DNA of 7,284 bases from JAJKIP01 sp040509055 (GTDB lineage: Bacteria; Bacteroidota; Bacteroidia; Chitinophagales; Chitinophagaceae): assembly GCA_040509055.1 (NCBI GenBank), contig JBEVLT010000342.1:1-7284 (forward strand). The letters run 5' to 3'. The position numbers were made by a program, and so were the translations under genes. The number at the start of each line of letters is the position of its first letter. Positions within the stretch are counted from its first letter, which is position 1. Positions 1 to 5,971 of the stretch are shown piece after piece. Under the pieces are notes generated by a model. That model did no database searches, was not told the origin of the DNA, and worked only from the letters and a program-made list of their open reading frames with translations.

Positions 1-113
1 AGCCCGATCCGGAACCTGGGGTCAACAATGAAACAACCTGGCAAAAAAATTACTTCCCGCTATTGCTGCAGATCATCAGGATGCAGCAGTACGTTTATGC
101 ACCGGCGTTTTGA
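1..113 (+). CDS. Possible C-terminal end of a plus-strand gene entering from the left edge
   Basis: Reading from base 3, the plus strand stays open for 36 codons and stops at TGA 111-113. The peptide begins PDPEPGVNNETTWQKNY and ends MQQYVYAPAF, with a protein-like mix of aromatic and hydrophobic residues and no obvious rare-codon run. I do not recognise the family. If real, it is convergent with the hydrolase gene and overlaps its 3' end by 38 bp. A second plus-strand frame (base 1) is also open here, up to 315, but its Cys/Arg/Ser-rich translation looks like an antisense shadow. No minus-strand frame runs to the left edge without a stop, so a further minus-strand gene is not visible. Everything upstream is outside the window, so this is a tentative call based on composition only. 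Confidence 0.33.
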   Translation, partial: PDPEPGVNNETTWQKNYFPLLLQIIRMQQYVYAPAF

Positions 114-822
114 TATCATGATAAAACAGGAAGGTCCACCCTTCTTTCTCTCCCTGCTCCCACCATTCTCTTCTCAGCTCCATTGCTTTTTTCCCATCGT
201 AATCGTACTTGGCTACAAAGCGGTGTTTCATCTGCTGCAGCTGCGGCGCATCGTCACCGCCGAAGAAGATCGTTTCCCCATTCTCCTTTATCCAAAACAC
301 CTGGTGAAACGGTGAATGCGCACCGGTGAGGCGGTAATGAATATAACCGTCTATATCGCTGTCATCCTCCGTAAGCAATACGATCTGCGATGAATGCTTC
401 AATGCTTCCAGCTCTTCAGGAATAAAAGAAGGAAATCCTTTTTCAAAAGCAAATACCAGTTCACGCTCCTGTATGTAATAAACGGCATTGGGAAAAGCCA
501 GGCGCCGATCAGCCCCGGCCGATACACCACCAGCATGATCCTTGTGCAAATGTGTAAGCAATACTTTGGTCACCTGCTCCGGGCTGATCCCTGCAGCAGC
601 TAGGCCGCTATACAATTGCGGAATGCCGTCGCGCCCGTCAAAACCCAGGCCGGTATCCAGCAGCAGCACATCATTACCGGTAATCACGGCAAAAGGCTGT
701 ACCTCCACCAGCAGGCTGCCCACCGGTCTTGCCTGCAGGTCATCGCTGCCTTCATCAAACGGTACGAATAGTTTTGTCCTGTCGATGGTGAAGCTGCCTT
801 CGGAAAGGGGAAATACCTGCAT
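76..822 (-). CDS. Metallo-beta-lactamase-fold metal-dependent hydrolase, substrate unknown
   Basis: This is a 248-residue enzyme of the metallo-beta-lactamase fold. Counting from the ATG at 822, the signature THLHKDHAGG supplies H91, H93, D95 and H96. H169 follows in AHSPFH, where relatives usually have GHTPGH. D190/D191 in GGDDAP would bridge the metals, and H236 in FYHD is the last ligand. The ligand set for a dinuclear, usually zinc, centre is therefore complete and the enzyme should be active. An upstream in-frame TTG at 861 would add 13 residues. I prefer the ATG because the extra residues look unlike a mature N-terminus and a promoter-like element lies between the two starts. There is no signal peptide, so it is probably cytoplasmic. 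The spacing of ligands resembles lactonase and glyoxalase II-like members, but the reaction cannot be named. It lies 61 bp downstream of rodA on the same strand and may be partly co-transcribed with it. Confidence 0.88.
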   Translation of the reverse strand: MQVFPLSEGSFTIDRTKLFVPFDEGSDDLQARPVGSLLVEVQPFAVITGNDVLLLDTGLGFDGRDGIPQLYSGLAAAGISPEQVTKVLLTHLHKDHAGGVSAGADRRLAFPNAVYYIQERELVFAFEKGFPSFIPEELEALKHSSQIVLLTEDDSDIDGYIHYRLTGAHSPFHQVFWIKENGETIFFGGDDAPQLQQMKHRFVAKYDYDGKKAMELRREWWEQGEKEGWTFLFYHDIKTPVHKRTAAS

Positions 823-838
823 AGCTGAATTTGAGCTG

Positions 839-872
839 CAAAGGTGCAATACAATTACCAATAAAAAACAAT
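839..872 (-). promoter_or_regulatory. Probable Bacteroidota-type promoter for the hydrolase gene
   Basis: On the minus strand, CACCTTTG (839-846) matches the Bacteroidota -7 element TAnnTTTG at all but the first fixed base. ATTG (869-872) could serve as the -33 element, with a 22-bp spacer, one base longer than the usual 19-21. The -7 element ends 16 bases before the ATG at 822, so the leader would be about ten bases. No Shine-Dalgarno sequence is present. It lies in the 61-bp gap after rodA, so the hydrolase could be expressed separately from the cell-shape genes. The match is imperfect, and read-through from rodA remains possible. Confidence 0.42.
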
Positions 873-883
873 GCTCAGTTTCG

Positions 884-2221
884 TCAGCGCAGGATCATCT
901 GGCGGTCTGCATCAAGCCGTATCAGGATAAACAGCAGGATGGTGAAGGTAAGCAGTGAAGTGCCGCCGTAGCTGATAAACGGGAGCGGGATGCCGATCAC
1001 CGGGGCCAGGCCCACCGTCATGGCTACGTTGATGCCGATATGGAAAAAGAACACAGCCGCCACACCATAGGCATAGCAGCGGCTGAATACGCTGCGCTGC
1101 CGCTCAGCCACAGCAATGATCCGGAACAACAGGATGATATAGATGGACAGCAGCACAAAGCTGCCGGCAAAGCCAAATCCTTCGCCGATGGTATCGAAAA
1201 TAAAATCGGTACGCTGCTCGGGTACAAAGCCATAACGGGTTTGTGTTCCCTTCAGCAGCCCCTTGCCCAGCACACCGCCGCTGCCGATGGCGATCTTGGA
1301 CTGTTTTACATTGTAGTCTGCGGTATTGCTCCTGGGTTTGCCCGGCGTCTGCACCGTATCCCTGATGTATTCACCGGGCACATCGCGGCCGATGGTGCTG
1401 TATATCCGTTCCACCTGGTGCCGGGCTAATACATTCTTAAACATAAACGGCACTATCATCCATACAAAGGCAACACAAACAACCACCACGATCACTATCC
1501 TGAAGAGAATACCCTTGTTTCGCCGGATCAGGCGTCTCAGCAGGAGGGCGATAAAAGCACCGATACCCAGCAGGATAAACGCCAGCGTATTTTTTTCAAT
1601 AAGCAGCGTAGCCACGACCAGCGCCGCCACGACGAACCCGATCACCAGGACGATGGAAGGCAATCCCTCCCGGTACATGACCAGGAAAAAAGCCAGAAAT
1701 ACCAGCGCCAGGCCGGTCTCGCTCTGCAGGATGGTAAGCCCGGCAGGCAATAACGTAATCGCCGCCGCGATCAGCTGCGAACGGGTTTTGCTGAAATCGG
1801 TTTCGGGCCGGGATAAATATTTAGCCAGCGCCAGCGCCACGCAGATCTTACAGAACTCCGCCGGCTGAAACTGGAAGCTGCTGCCGATCCGGATGATCGA
1901 TTCCGTTCCTTTTACATTGGAGTGAAACGGAAAAACCAATAACAACAGCAACAATCCCGCAACATACCAGAGATTGGCCGTAGCCGGGAAAAATTTACTG
2001 TCTGTCAGCAGGATGAAAAAACCCAGCAGCAGGGAGAACCCGAAAAAATACAATTGCTTGCTATAATCGGTTTTGAACCCGATAAAGCTCTGCACCACCG
2101 GGTCGCCGTCGTTGTAGGTGGCGCCGAAGATGGCCATGATACCGATGGCTGCCAGCAGCAGGTAGATCCACACCAGGCTCCAGTCGATTCCTTTTGATAT
2201 GGCGGGGTTTTGCTGGCTCAT
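884..2221 (-). CDS. rodA: RodA, peptidoglycan glycosyltransferase of the elongasome (SEDS family)
   Basis: RodA polymerises glycan strands from lipid II at the outer face of the inner membrane, together with PBP2. The 445-residue protein is strongly hydrophobic, with many membrane segments from about residue 15 to 435. SEDS landmarks appear in order: FQPAEFCK (118-125), SETGLALVF (167-175), IAIGSGGVLGKGLLKGTQT (310-328), VPEQRTDFIF (333-342) and GLAPVIGIPLPFISYGG (404-420). D339 aligns with the aspartate essential in E. coli and B. subtilis RodA. It is longer than E. coli RodA (about 370), partly through a loop around 265-305. Two family motifs differ: QSETG where QPDxG is common, and GEGFGF where GEE is common. 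Its ATG overlaps the mrdA stop in ATGA, which points to translational coupling of the two partner enzymes. RodA rather than FtsW is favoured by the mre/PBP2 context. Confidence 0.96.
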   Translation of the reverse strand: MSQQNPAISKGIDWSLVWIYLLLAAIGIMAIFGATYNDGDPVVQSFIGFKTDYSKQLYFFGFSLLLGFFILLTDSKFFPATANLWYVAGLLLLLLVFPFHSNVKGTESIIRIGSSFQFQPAEFCKICVALALAKYLSRPETDFSKTRSQLIAAAITLLPAGLTILQSETGLALVFLAFFLVMYREGLPSIVLVIGFVVAALVVATLLIEKNTLAFILLGIGAFIALLLRRLIRRNKGILFRIVIVVVVCVAFVWMIVPFMFKNVLARHQVERIYSTIGRDVPGEYIRDTVQTPGKPRSNTADYNVKQSKIAIGSGGVLGKGLLKGTQTRYGFVPEQRTDFIFDTIGEGFGFAGSFVLLSIYIILLFRIIAVAERQRSVFSRCYAYGVAAVFFFHIGINVAMTVGLAPVIGIPLPFISYGGTSLLTFTILLFILIRLDADRQMILR

Positions 2222-4326
2222 GTTGTGATCAAAGCTTGCTGGTGTTTGTATAAAGACCTGTTATCGGGCAATATGGCCAGCCAGAGTTGGGCATCGCGGT
2301 CTTTCTGCGGGCGTTTGCTGCTCCTTTCTTTGGCTGGCGATCCGGTGGTGTTGGCAAGGCCCAGGTATATTTTGATATAGGAGCTGTCGCTTGTCTTTTT
2401 GAACCAGTCCCTTGCCCGGGTTGAATCGGTTTTGAACTGGAGGCGCTTCAGGTAGGCCGGCATCAGGTTGGCATTGGCTATGCGCTCCAGGTCGGCCACG
2501 CTTTTGGCCTGCAGCGTATCGTTCAGGTATTTTTCCAGCAGGATGCGGGCAATAGGACCGCCCCAGGTAGCGCCGAAACCTGCATTCTGCACCGCCACGG
2601 CAATCGCGATCTTCGGATCGTCCTTCGGGGCAAAACAAACGAACATCGAGTTGTTTGGCAGCTTGATGCGCTGCCCGTCAAGGATGGTATAGTTCTCGGC
2701 GGTACCCGTTTTGGCGCATACATCAATGCCTGGTATCTGGGCAATGCGGGCGGTACCCATCACCACCACATCGTGCATACCATTGATCACCGAGCGGTAA
2801 GCTGTATCCGGGATATGCGTCAGCACTTCATGCTTTACCCTGTACCGGTTCAGCAGCACCGTATCTTCTTCCGTTTCGTCATCGATGCTTTTCACGAAGT
2901 GCGGCGTGTAATAATATCCTTTGTTGGCGATGATGCACATCGCATTGGCCAGCTGCAGCGGCGTGGCCGTCATTTTATCCTGGCCGATACCGAGCGTCAG
3001 GTTGGTGCAGGAACCCCAGGAACCATTGTATTCCTTGTTGTACACGGATGTATCCGGTATGTTTCCTTTGTCCTCGCTGGGCAGATCGATACCGAGGCGT
3101 ATGCCGAGCCCGAAAGCATTCATGTATTCCTTCCAGTGGGTATAACCGACCTTGGCATTGTGGTATTTGGGATTGTCTACCGCCAGGCGGTATACATGGG
3201 CATAATAAGAGTTGCAGGAGTTGGCAATGGACAGCCGCAGGTTGGCAGCGTGGCCGCCGCCGGCGTGCGTACAGGCCGGTTTGCCGTGGCCGCAAAGCGT
3301 GTACCGGCCGGGACAGGGAAAACCATACGAAGGCGTGATCACCCCTTCATCCAGCGCTACCAGCGCGCCCAGCGGCTTGAAGGTAGAGCCGGGCGGATAT
3401 TGCCCCTTGATGGCCCTGTTCAGCAGGGGGCCGGCTACATCCAGCACCAGCCGGCTGTAGTTCCTGTTTTTCTCCGGCCCCGTCAGTTCGTTGGGGTCGA
3501 AGGTGGGACCGGAAGCCATGGCCAGGATGCCTCCTGTTTTGGGATCCAGGGCCACCACGGCGCCTACTTTATTCGTCATCAGCTTTTCCGCCAACTGCTG
3601 CAGGTCCACATCCAGGTAGGTACGCAGCCCACGGCCGGCAATGGCCGCCGTATCGAAAATGCCGTTTTCGTATTGCCCTACCAGGCGGTTGTGATTGTCT
3701 TTGATCAGGTACTGCACACCCCGCTGCCCCATCAGCACACGCTCATACACCGCTTCCAGACCACTTTTGCCGGTGTAGTCCCCCTGGCGGTAAAAATTGC
3801 CGGAACGCTCGATGTCCCTTGTATCCACTTCATTGATATAACCCAGCAGGTGCGCCGCCACGTTGTAGGGATACACCCGTACCGGCCGCTCCACCAGGGC
3901 AAACCCGGGAAACCGCCAGTTGTTCTCTTCAAAGCGGGCCTGCATCTGCGGTGTCAGCAGGGCCTGGAATACCGAGGGGCGAACGCTCTTGTTCCGGAAA
4001 ACCGCATCGCGGATACGTTTGTTAAACTCAGCCGTGTCGATCTCCATCAGCCGGCAGAAAGAAAGTGTATCGAAGTTTTTCACTTCGGCAGGCGTCACCA
4101 TCAGGTCAAACATGATGGCGTTGTTAAGGATCGCCTTCCCTTTGCGGTCATAAATTATACCGCGCTCCGGCCAGATGATCTTGGGAAAAACCGCGTTGTC
4201 CATGGCCAGCTTGCTGTATTTGCCGGATATAACCTGCAGGTAAAACAGCTGGGCAATGATGACAATAAATGACAGCAGAAAAATAAGACGAATGATACGG
4301 CTTCTGGACTGGTTGAAAACGGGCAT
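2218..4326 (-). CDS. mrdA: Penicillin-binding protein 2, elongasome transpeptidase
   Basis: PBP2 cross-links new side-wall peptidoglycan and pairs with RodA. The 702-residue protein has one N-terminal membrane anchor (about 11-31), then the pedestal/dimerisation region starting with WPERGIIYDRKG (52-63), and a periplasmic transpeptidase domain from about 255 to 600. Catalytic motifs are intact: SxxK as PPGSTFK (S314, K317), SxN as SCN (370-372) and KTG (539-541, in AKTGTAE). Between SxxK and SxN lie C338, C345, H347, C352, H354 and H359, which could form a metal site. After the domain there is a tail of about 100 residues; its last 45 are polar and basic, without recognisable motifs. A class B PBP3 (FtsI) is unlikely given the adjacent rodA and mreCD. 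The ATG at 4326 leads directly into the anchor. A consensus promoter lies 47 bases upstream. No Shine-Dalgarno sequence is seen. The stop overlaps the rodA start by 4 bp. Confidence 0.96.
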   Translation of the reverse strand: MPVFNQSRSRIIRLIFLLSFIVIIAQLFYLQVISGKYSKLAMDNAVFPKIIWPERGIIYDRKGKAILNNAIMFDLMVTPAEVKNFDTLSFCRLMEIDTAEFNKRIRDAVFRNKSVRPSVFQALLTPQMQARFEENNWRFPGFALVERPVRVYPYNVAAHLLGYINEVDTRDIERSGNFYRQGDYTGKSGLEAVYERVLMGQRGVQYLIKDNHNRLVGQYENGIFDTAAIAGRGLRTYLDVDLQQLAEKLMTNKVGAVVALDPKTGGILAMASGPTFDPNELTGPEKNRNYSRLVLDVAGPLLNRAIKGQYPPGSTFKPLGALVALDEGVITPSYGFPCPGRYTLCGHGKPACTHAGGGHAANLRLSIANSCNSYYAHVYRLAVDNPKYHNAKVGYTHWKEYMNAFGLGIRLGIDLPSEDKGNIPDTSVYNKEYNGSWGSCTNLTLGIGQDKMTATPLQLANAMCIIANKGYYYTPHFVKSIDDETEEDTVLLNRYRVKHEVLTHIPDTAYRSVINGMHDVVVMGTARIAQIPGIDVCAKTGTAENYTILDGQRIKLPNNSMFVCFAPKDDPKIAIAVAVQNAGFGATWGGPIARILLEKYLNDTLQAKSVADLERIANANLMPAYLKRLQFKTDSTRARDWFKKTSDSSYIKIYLGLANTTGSPAKERSSKRPQKDRDAQLWLAILPDNRSLYKHQQALITT

Positions 4327-4372
4327 AAACGAAGTACGGGATAACGGGAGCGGAGAAGTGAATTAGCGAAGA

Positions 4373-4405
4373 CAAAAGTACGCACCGGCCCTAACGGTTT
4401 CCAAA
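4373..4405 (-). promoter_or_regulatory. Consensus Bacteroidota promoter for mrdA-rodA
   Basis: On the minus strand, TTTG (4402-4405), a 21-bp spacer and TACTTTTG (4373-4380) match the primary sigma-factor consensus of Bacteroidota (TTTG-N19-21-TAnnTTTG) at every fixed base. It lies inside the 141-bp gap between mreD and mrdA. The predicted start is near 4366, giving a leader of about 40 bases before the mrdA ATG at 4326. It would let mrdA-rodA be transcribed independently of mreBCD. No convincing terminator separates mreD from it, so read-through from mreB probably adds to expression. The assignment is by pattern only. Confidence 0.68.
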
Positions 4406-4467
4406 TCTTTGCACGACTATATTTTTCTTTTCACAGAATTTTCGGGAAAGCACGCTGTTACGCGGCT

Positions 4468-5001
4468 TTATGCAGTGTTGGTGCGGAACTTCAGCTTGCG
4501 GGTAAACAGCAATTCGGTCACCACGATCAGCAACAGGCTGATGGCGGTAGTGGCCGTTACTTTGATCAGCAGCCGGAGGAAGGAACCGAAAGAAACCCAC
4601 TCCAGCACGGTGAGATAAGTATGATGCAGCAGCGTGAGAATGAGTACATACACCAGGTACGGCGTCCACCCCATGGCCCTCGGCGAAGGTTCGCGGTAGT
4701 TGAATTCGGATTGGTCTTTCGGCGTAAGCACCCCGATCACAAAGGGCCGTACATAGGCAATGAGCACGCAGGGAGCTGCATGAAGGCCGGGTGTGTTGGT
4801 AAACCAGTCCAGTGTCATGCCGGTGATAAAACCCAGCACCAGCAGCCCCACCCGGCTGACGGTAAACGGCAGCCACAGAATATACAGGAAATAGAGATAG
4901 GGAATGATAAACTCGTGCAGGTGGGGTATCTTGTTCAGCAGGTATACCTGTACCAGGATGAAGACGAAGAAGCGGATGATATTTCTCAGCAGGTCACTCA
5001 C
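4468..5001 (-). CDS. mreD: MreD, rod-shape-determining membrane protein
   Basis: MreD is a small integral membrane protein that works with MreC to link MreB filaments to PBP2 and RodA. The 177-residue product has about five hydrophobic segments (roughly 10-22, 31-48, 50-66, 113-131, 143-165) and ends in a short basic tail (TRKLKFRTNTA). The stretch LGFITGMTLDWFTNTPGLHA (56-75), followed by APCVLIAYVRP, is typical of MreD proteins from Bacteroidota. The start is GTG, overlapping the mreC stop as GTGA (4998-5001). No nearby ATG would preserve the N-terminal segment, so the coupled GTG start is well supported. Length is close to that of E. coli MreD (162). Its position between mreC and mrdA agrees with the assignment. 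Confidence 0.93.
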   Translation of the reverse strand: MSDLLRNIIRFFVFILVQVYLLNKIPHLHEFIIPYLYFLYILWLPFTVSRVGLLVLGFITGMTLDWFTNTPGLHAAPCVLIAYVRPFVIGVLTPKDQSEFNYREPSPRAMGWTPYLVYVLILTLLHHTYLTVLEWVSFGSFLRLLIKVTATTAISLLLIVVTELLFTRKLKFRTNTA

Positions 5002-5876
5002 GGCCGGGTCTTTTTGGATTCATCTACTTTCTTGCGGGTTTCCTGCAGCAGCTGATGCTGATCGTTGTACTGCAGGTTTTCTACTACCATCACCTGCTGC
5101 AGATCGCTGAAGTTGGCGGTGGTCCTGATCTTGAGTACATAAAAGTTGGTGGAGTTATCCGCCACCACTTCTTCCACCGTCCCCACCATATGCCCGGGCG
5201 GAAAACTGAGTGAATAATTGCCGGTCAGGATGGTGTCGCCTTTTACCAGCGAGTCGCTTTTGGAAATATTGTTGAGCGTGAGGAAGCGGGGGCTCTTACC
5301 GTCCCAGGAAATCATGCCTGAGCTGCCGGTCTTTTTTACGATCACGCTTACCCTGTTGTTCACATGCAGCAGGCTCATCACCTGGCTGTAGTTGGGGCTT
5401 ACGTTCACTACCTGGCCCACCAGCCCGCCGTTGGAGCTGAACACGCCCATGTTGTCGCTTATCCCCTGGTTGCTCCCCCTGTTCAGCTGCAGGTAGTTCT
5501 TTTCGGCATTCACCGTATTGTACACTACCTGAGCATCGCGCCAGCTGTAATGGCGGTAATGGCCCAGCGTATCGAAGGGAATGGAGTCGCGGGTAATGCG
5601 GGCGGCGGTATCGGTGCGTACAAAGTTGGACGGCAGCAGGTTCATCAGCGAATCATTCATCCGCAGCAGCCGCTTGTTCTCTTCCCGCATGCGGATGAAA
5701 TCTTCCATGCCGTTGTACCGGGTATTTACCCAGCCGGTCACCTCGTTGGCAATGCCCATGCCTTTGGCCCTGTAAAACCGGTTGTAATTGATGAGGAACC
5801 AGATAGCAATGACCTGCAGGAACAGGAACATAAGCGTGGCAAAGTGGCGGCGTATGTAGTAAAATATATTACGCAA
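4998..5876 (-). CDS. mreC: MreC, rod-shape-determining periplasmic scaffold protein
   Basis: MreC spans the inner membrane once and self-assembles in the periplasm, where it binds PBP2 and promotes its active state. The 292-residue protein has a short basic N-terminus (MRNIFYYIRRH), a membrane segment (about 12-30), a probable coiled coil (about 55-80) and two beta-rich lobes. Family landmarks are LNRGSNQGISDNMGVFS (131-147), GLVGQVVNVSPNYSQV (151-166), VKGDTILTGNYSLSFPPG (211-228) and FYVLKIRTTANFSDLQQV (245-262). The start codon is TTG. It is preferred because MRN plus an aromatic/basic stretch before the anchor is usual in Bacteroidota MreC, and the next in-frame Met (residue 16) would cut into the membrane segment. 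The last 20 residues are charged. No Shine-Dalgarno sequence precedes the TTG. Confidence 0.94.
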   Translation of the reverse strand: MRNIFYYIRRHFATLMFLFLQVIAIWFLINYNRFYRAKGMGIANEVTGWVNTRYNGMEDFIRMREENKRLLRMNDSLMNLLPSNFVRTDTAARITRDSIPFDTLGHYRHYSWRDAQVVYNTVNAEKNYLQLNRGSNQGISDNMGVFSSNGGLVGQVVNVSPNYSQVMSLLHVNNRVSVIVKKTGSSGMISWDGKSPRFLTLNNISKSDSLVKGDTILTGNYSLSFPPGHMVGTVEEVVADNSTNFYVLKIRTTANFSDLQQVMVVENLQYNDQHQLLQETRKKVDESKKTRP

Positions 5877-5955
5877 CGGGGGAACGTTTCAACAGAGGGC
5901 CGAAGCCGGAAGTGTGAAGTCTGAGGCCGGAGGTCAGCAACCAGACCTCGTACAT
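5869..5955 (-). CDS. Possible 28-codon leader frame running into the mreC start
   Basis: An ATG at 5955 is preceded by GGAGG (5960-5964) with a 4-base gap, the only strong Shine-Dalgarno-like sequence seen before any start in the window. The frame encodes 28 residues, beginning MYEVWLLTSGLRLHTSG and ending LLKRSPVA. It stops at TAA (5869-5871), within the third codon of mreC and in another frame, so it reads through the mreC TTG. Such an arrangement could couple mreC translation to a leader or to ribosomes arriving from mreB. The peptide resembles nothing I know and is largely the translation of the heptad repeat. Chance is a serious alternative, because Bacteroidota rarely depend on Shine-Dalgarno pairing. 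Confidence 0.25.
   Translation of the reverse strand: MYEVWLLTSGLRLHTSGFGPLLKRSPVA
5895..5936. repeat. Degenerate 7-bp tandem repeat between mreB and mreC
   Basis: On the plus strand six consecutive heptads stay in phase: GAGGGCC, GAAGCCG, GAAGTGT, GAAGTCT, GAGGCCG and GAGGTCA. The pattern is GARGYCN, with single exceptions in the first and third units. It occupies most of the mreB-mreC gap and stops before mreC begins. From memory, similar GAAGTCN-like heptad runs occur between genes in some Bacteroidota genomes; I could not check this. Its function is unknown. Confidence 0.6.
5930..5949 (-). other. Small perfect hairpin at the edge of the heptad repeat
   Basis: GAGGTC (5930-5935) and GACCTC (5944-5949) form a 6-bp inverted repeat with an 8-base loop. 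The left arm is the start of the last heptad and the right arm is its inverse. In the mreBC transcript the stem would lie shortly after the mreB stop and just 3' of the GGAGG/ATG of the possible leader frame. There is no T-run after it, so it is not a typical terminator. It might slow decay or affect mreC translation, but this is inference. Confidence 0.4.
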
Positions 5956-5971
5956 CTTACCTCCTGCTTCA

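Noticed and set aside
40..75. T-run on the minus strand after the hydrolase stop as a terminator
   Set aside because: No stable stem precedes the T-run.
28..315. A 95-codon plus-strand frame opposite the hydrolase 3' end
   Set aside because: The Cys/Ser/Arg/Phe-rich composition and full antisense overlap with the conserved hydrolase region indicate chance.
823..861. TTG at 861 as the hydrolase start
   Set aside because: It adds 13 residues unlike the family N-terminus and lies upstream of the -7-like element; the ATG at 822 fits better.
862..898. Possible terminator after rodA (T-run with short upstream dyad on the minus strand)
   Set aside because: The stem has mismatches after three base pairs and is not GC-rich enough to be convincing; the T-run may simply belong to the spacer of the hydrolase promoter.
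2773..4272. A 499-codon plus-strand open frame opposite mrdA
   Set aside because: It lies entirely antisense to a PBP2 gene with intact motifs. Its translation has no recognisable domain and follows from the codon composition of mrdA.
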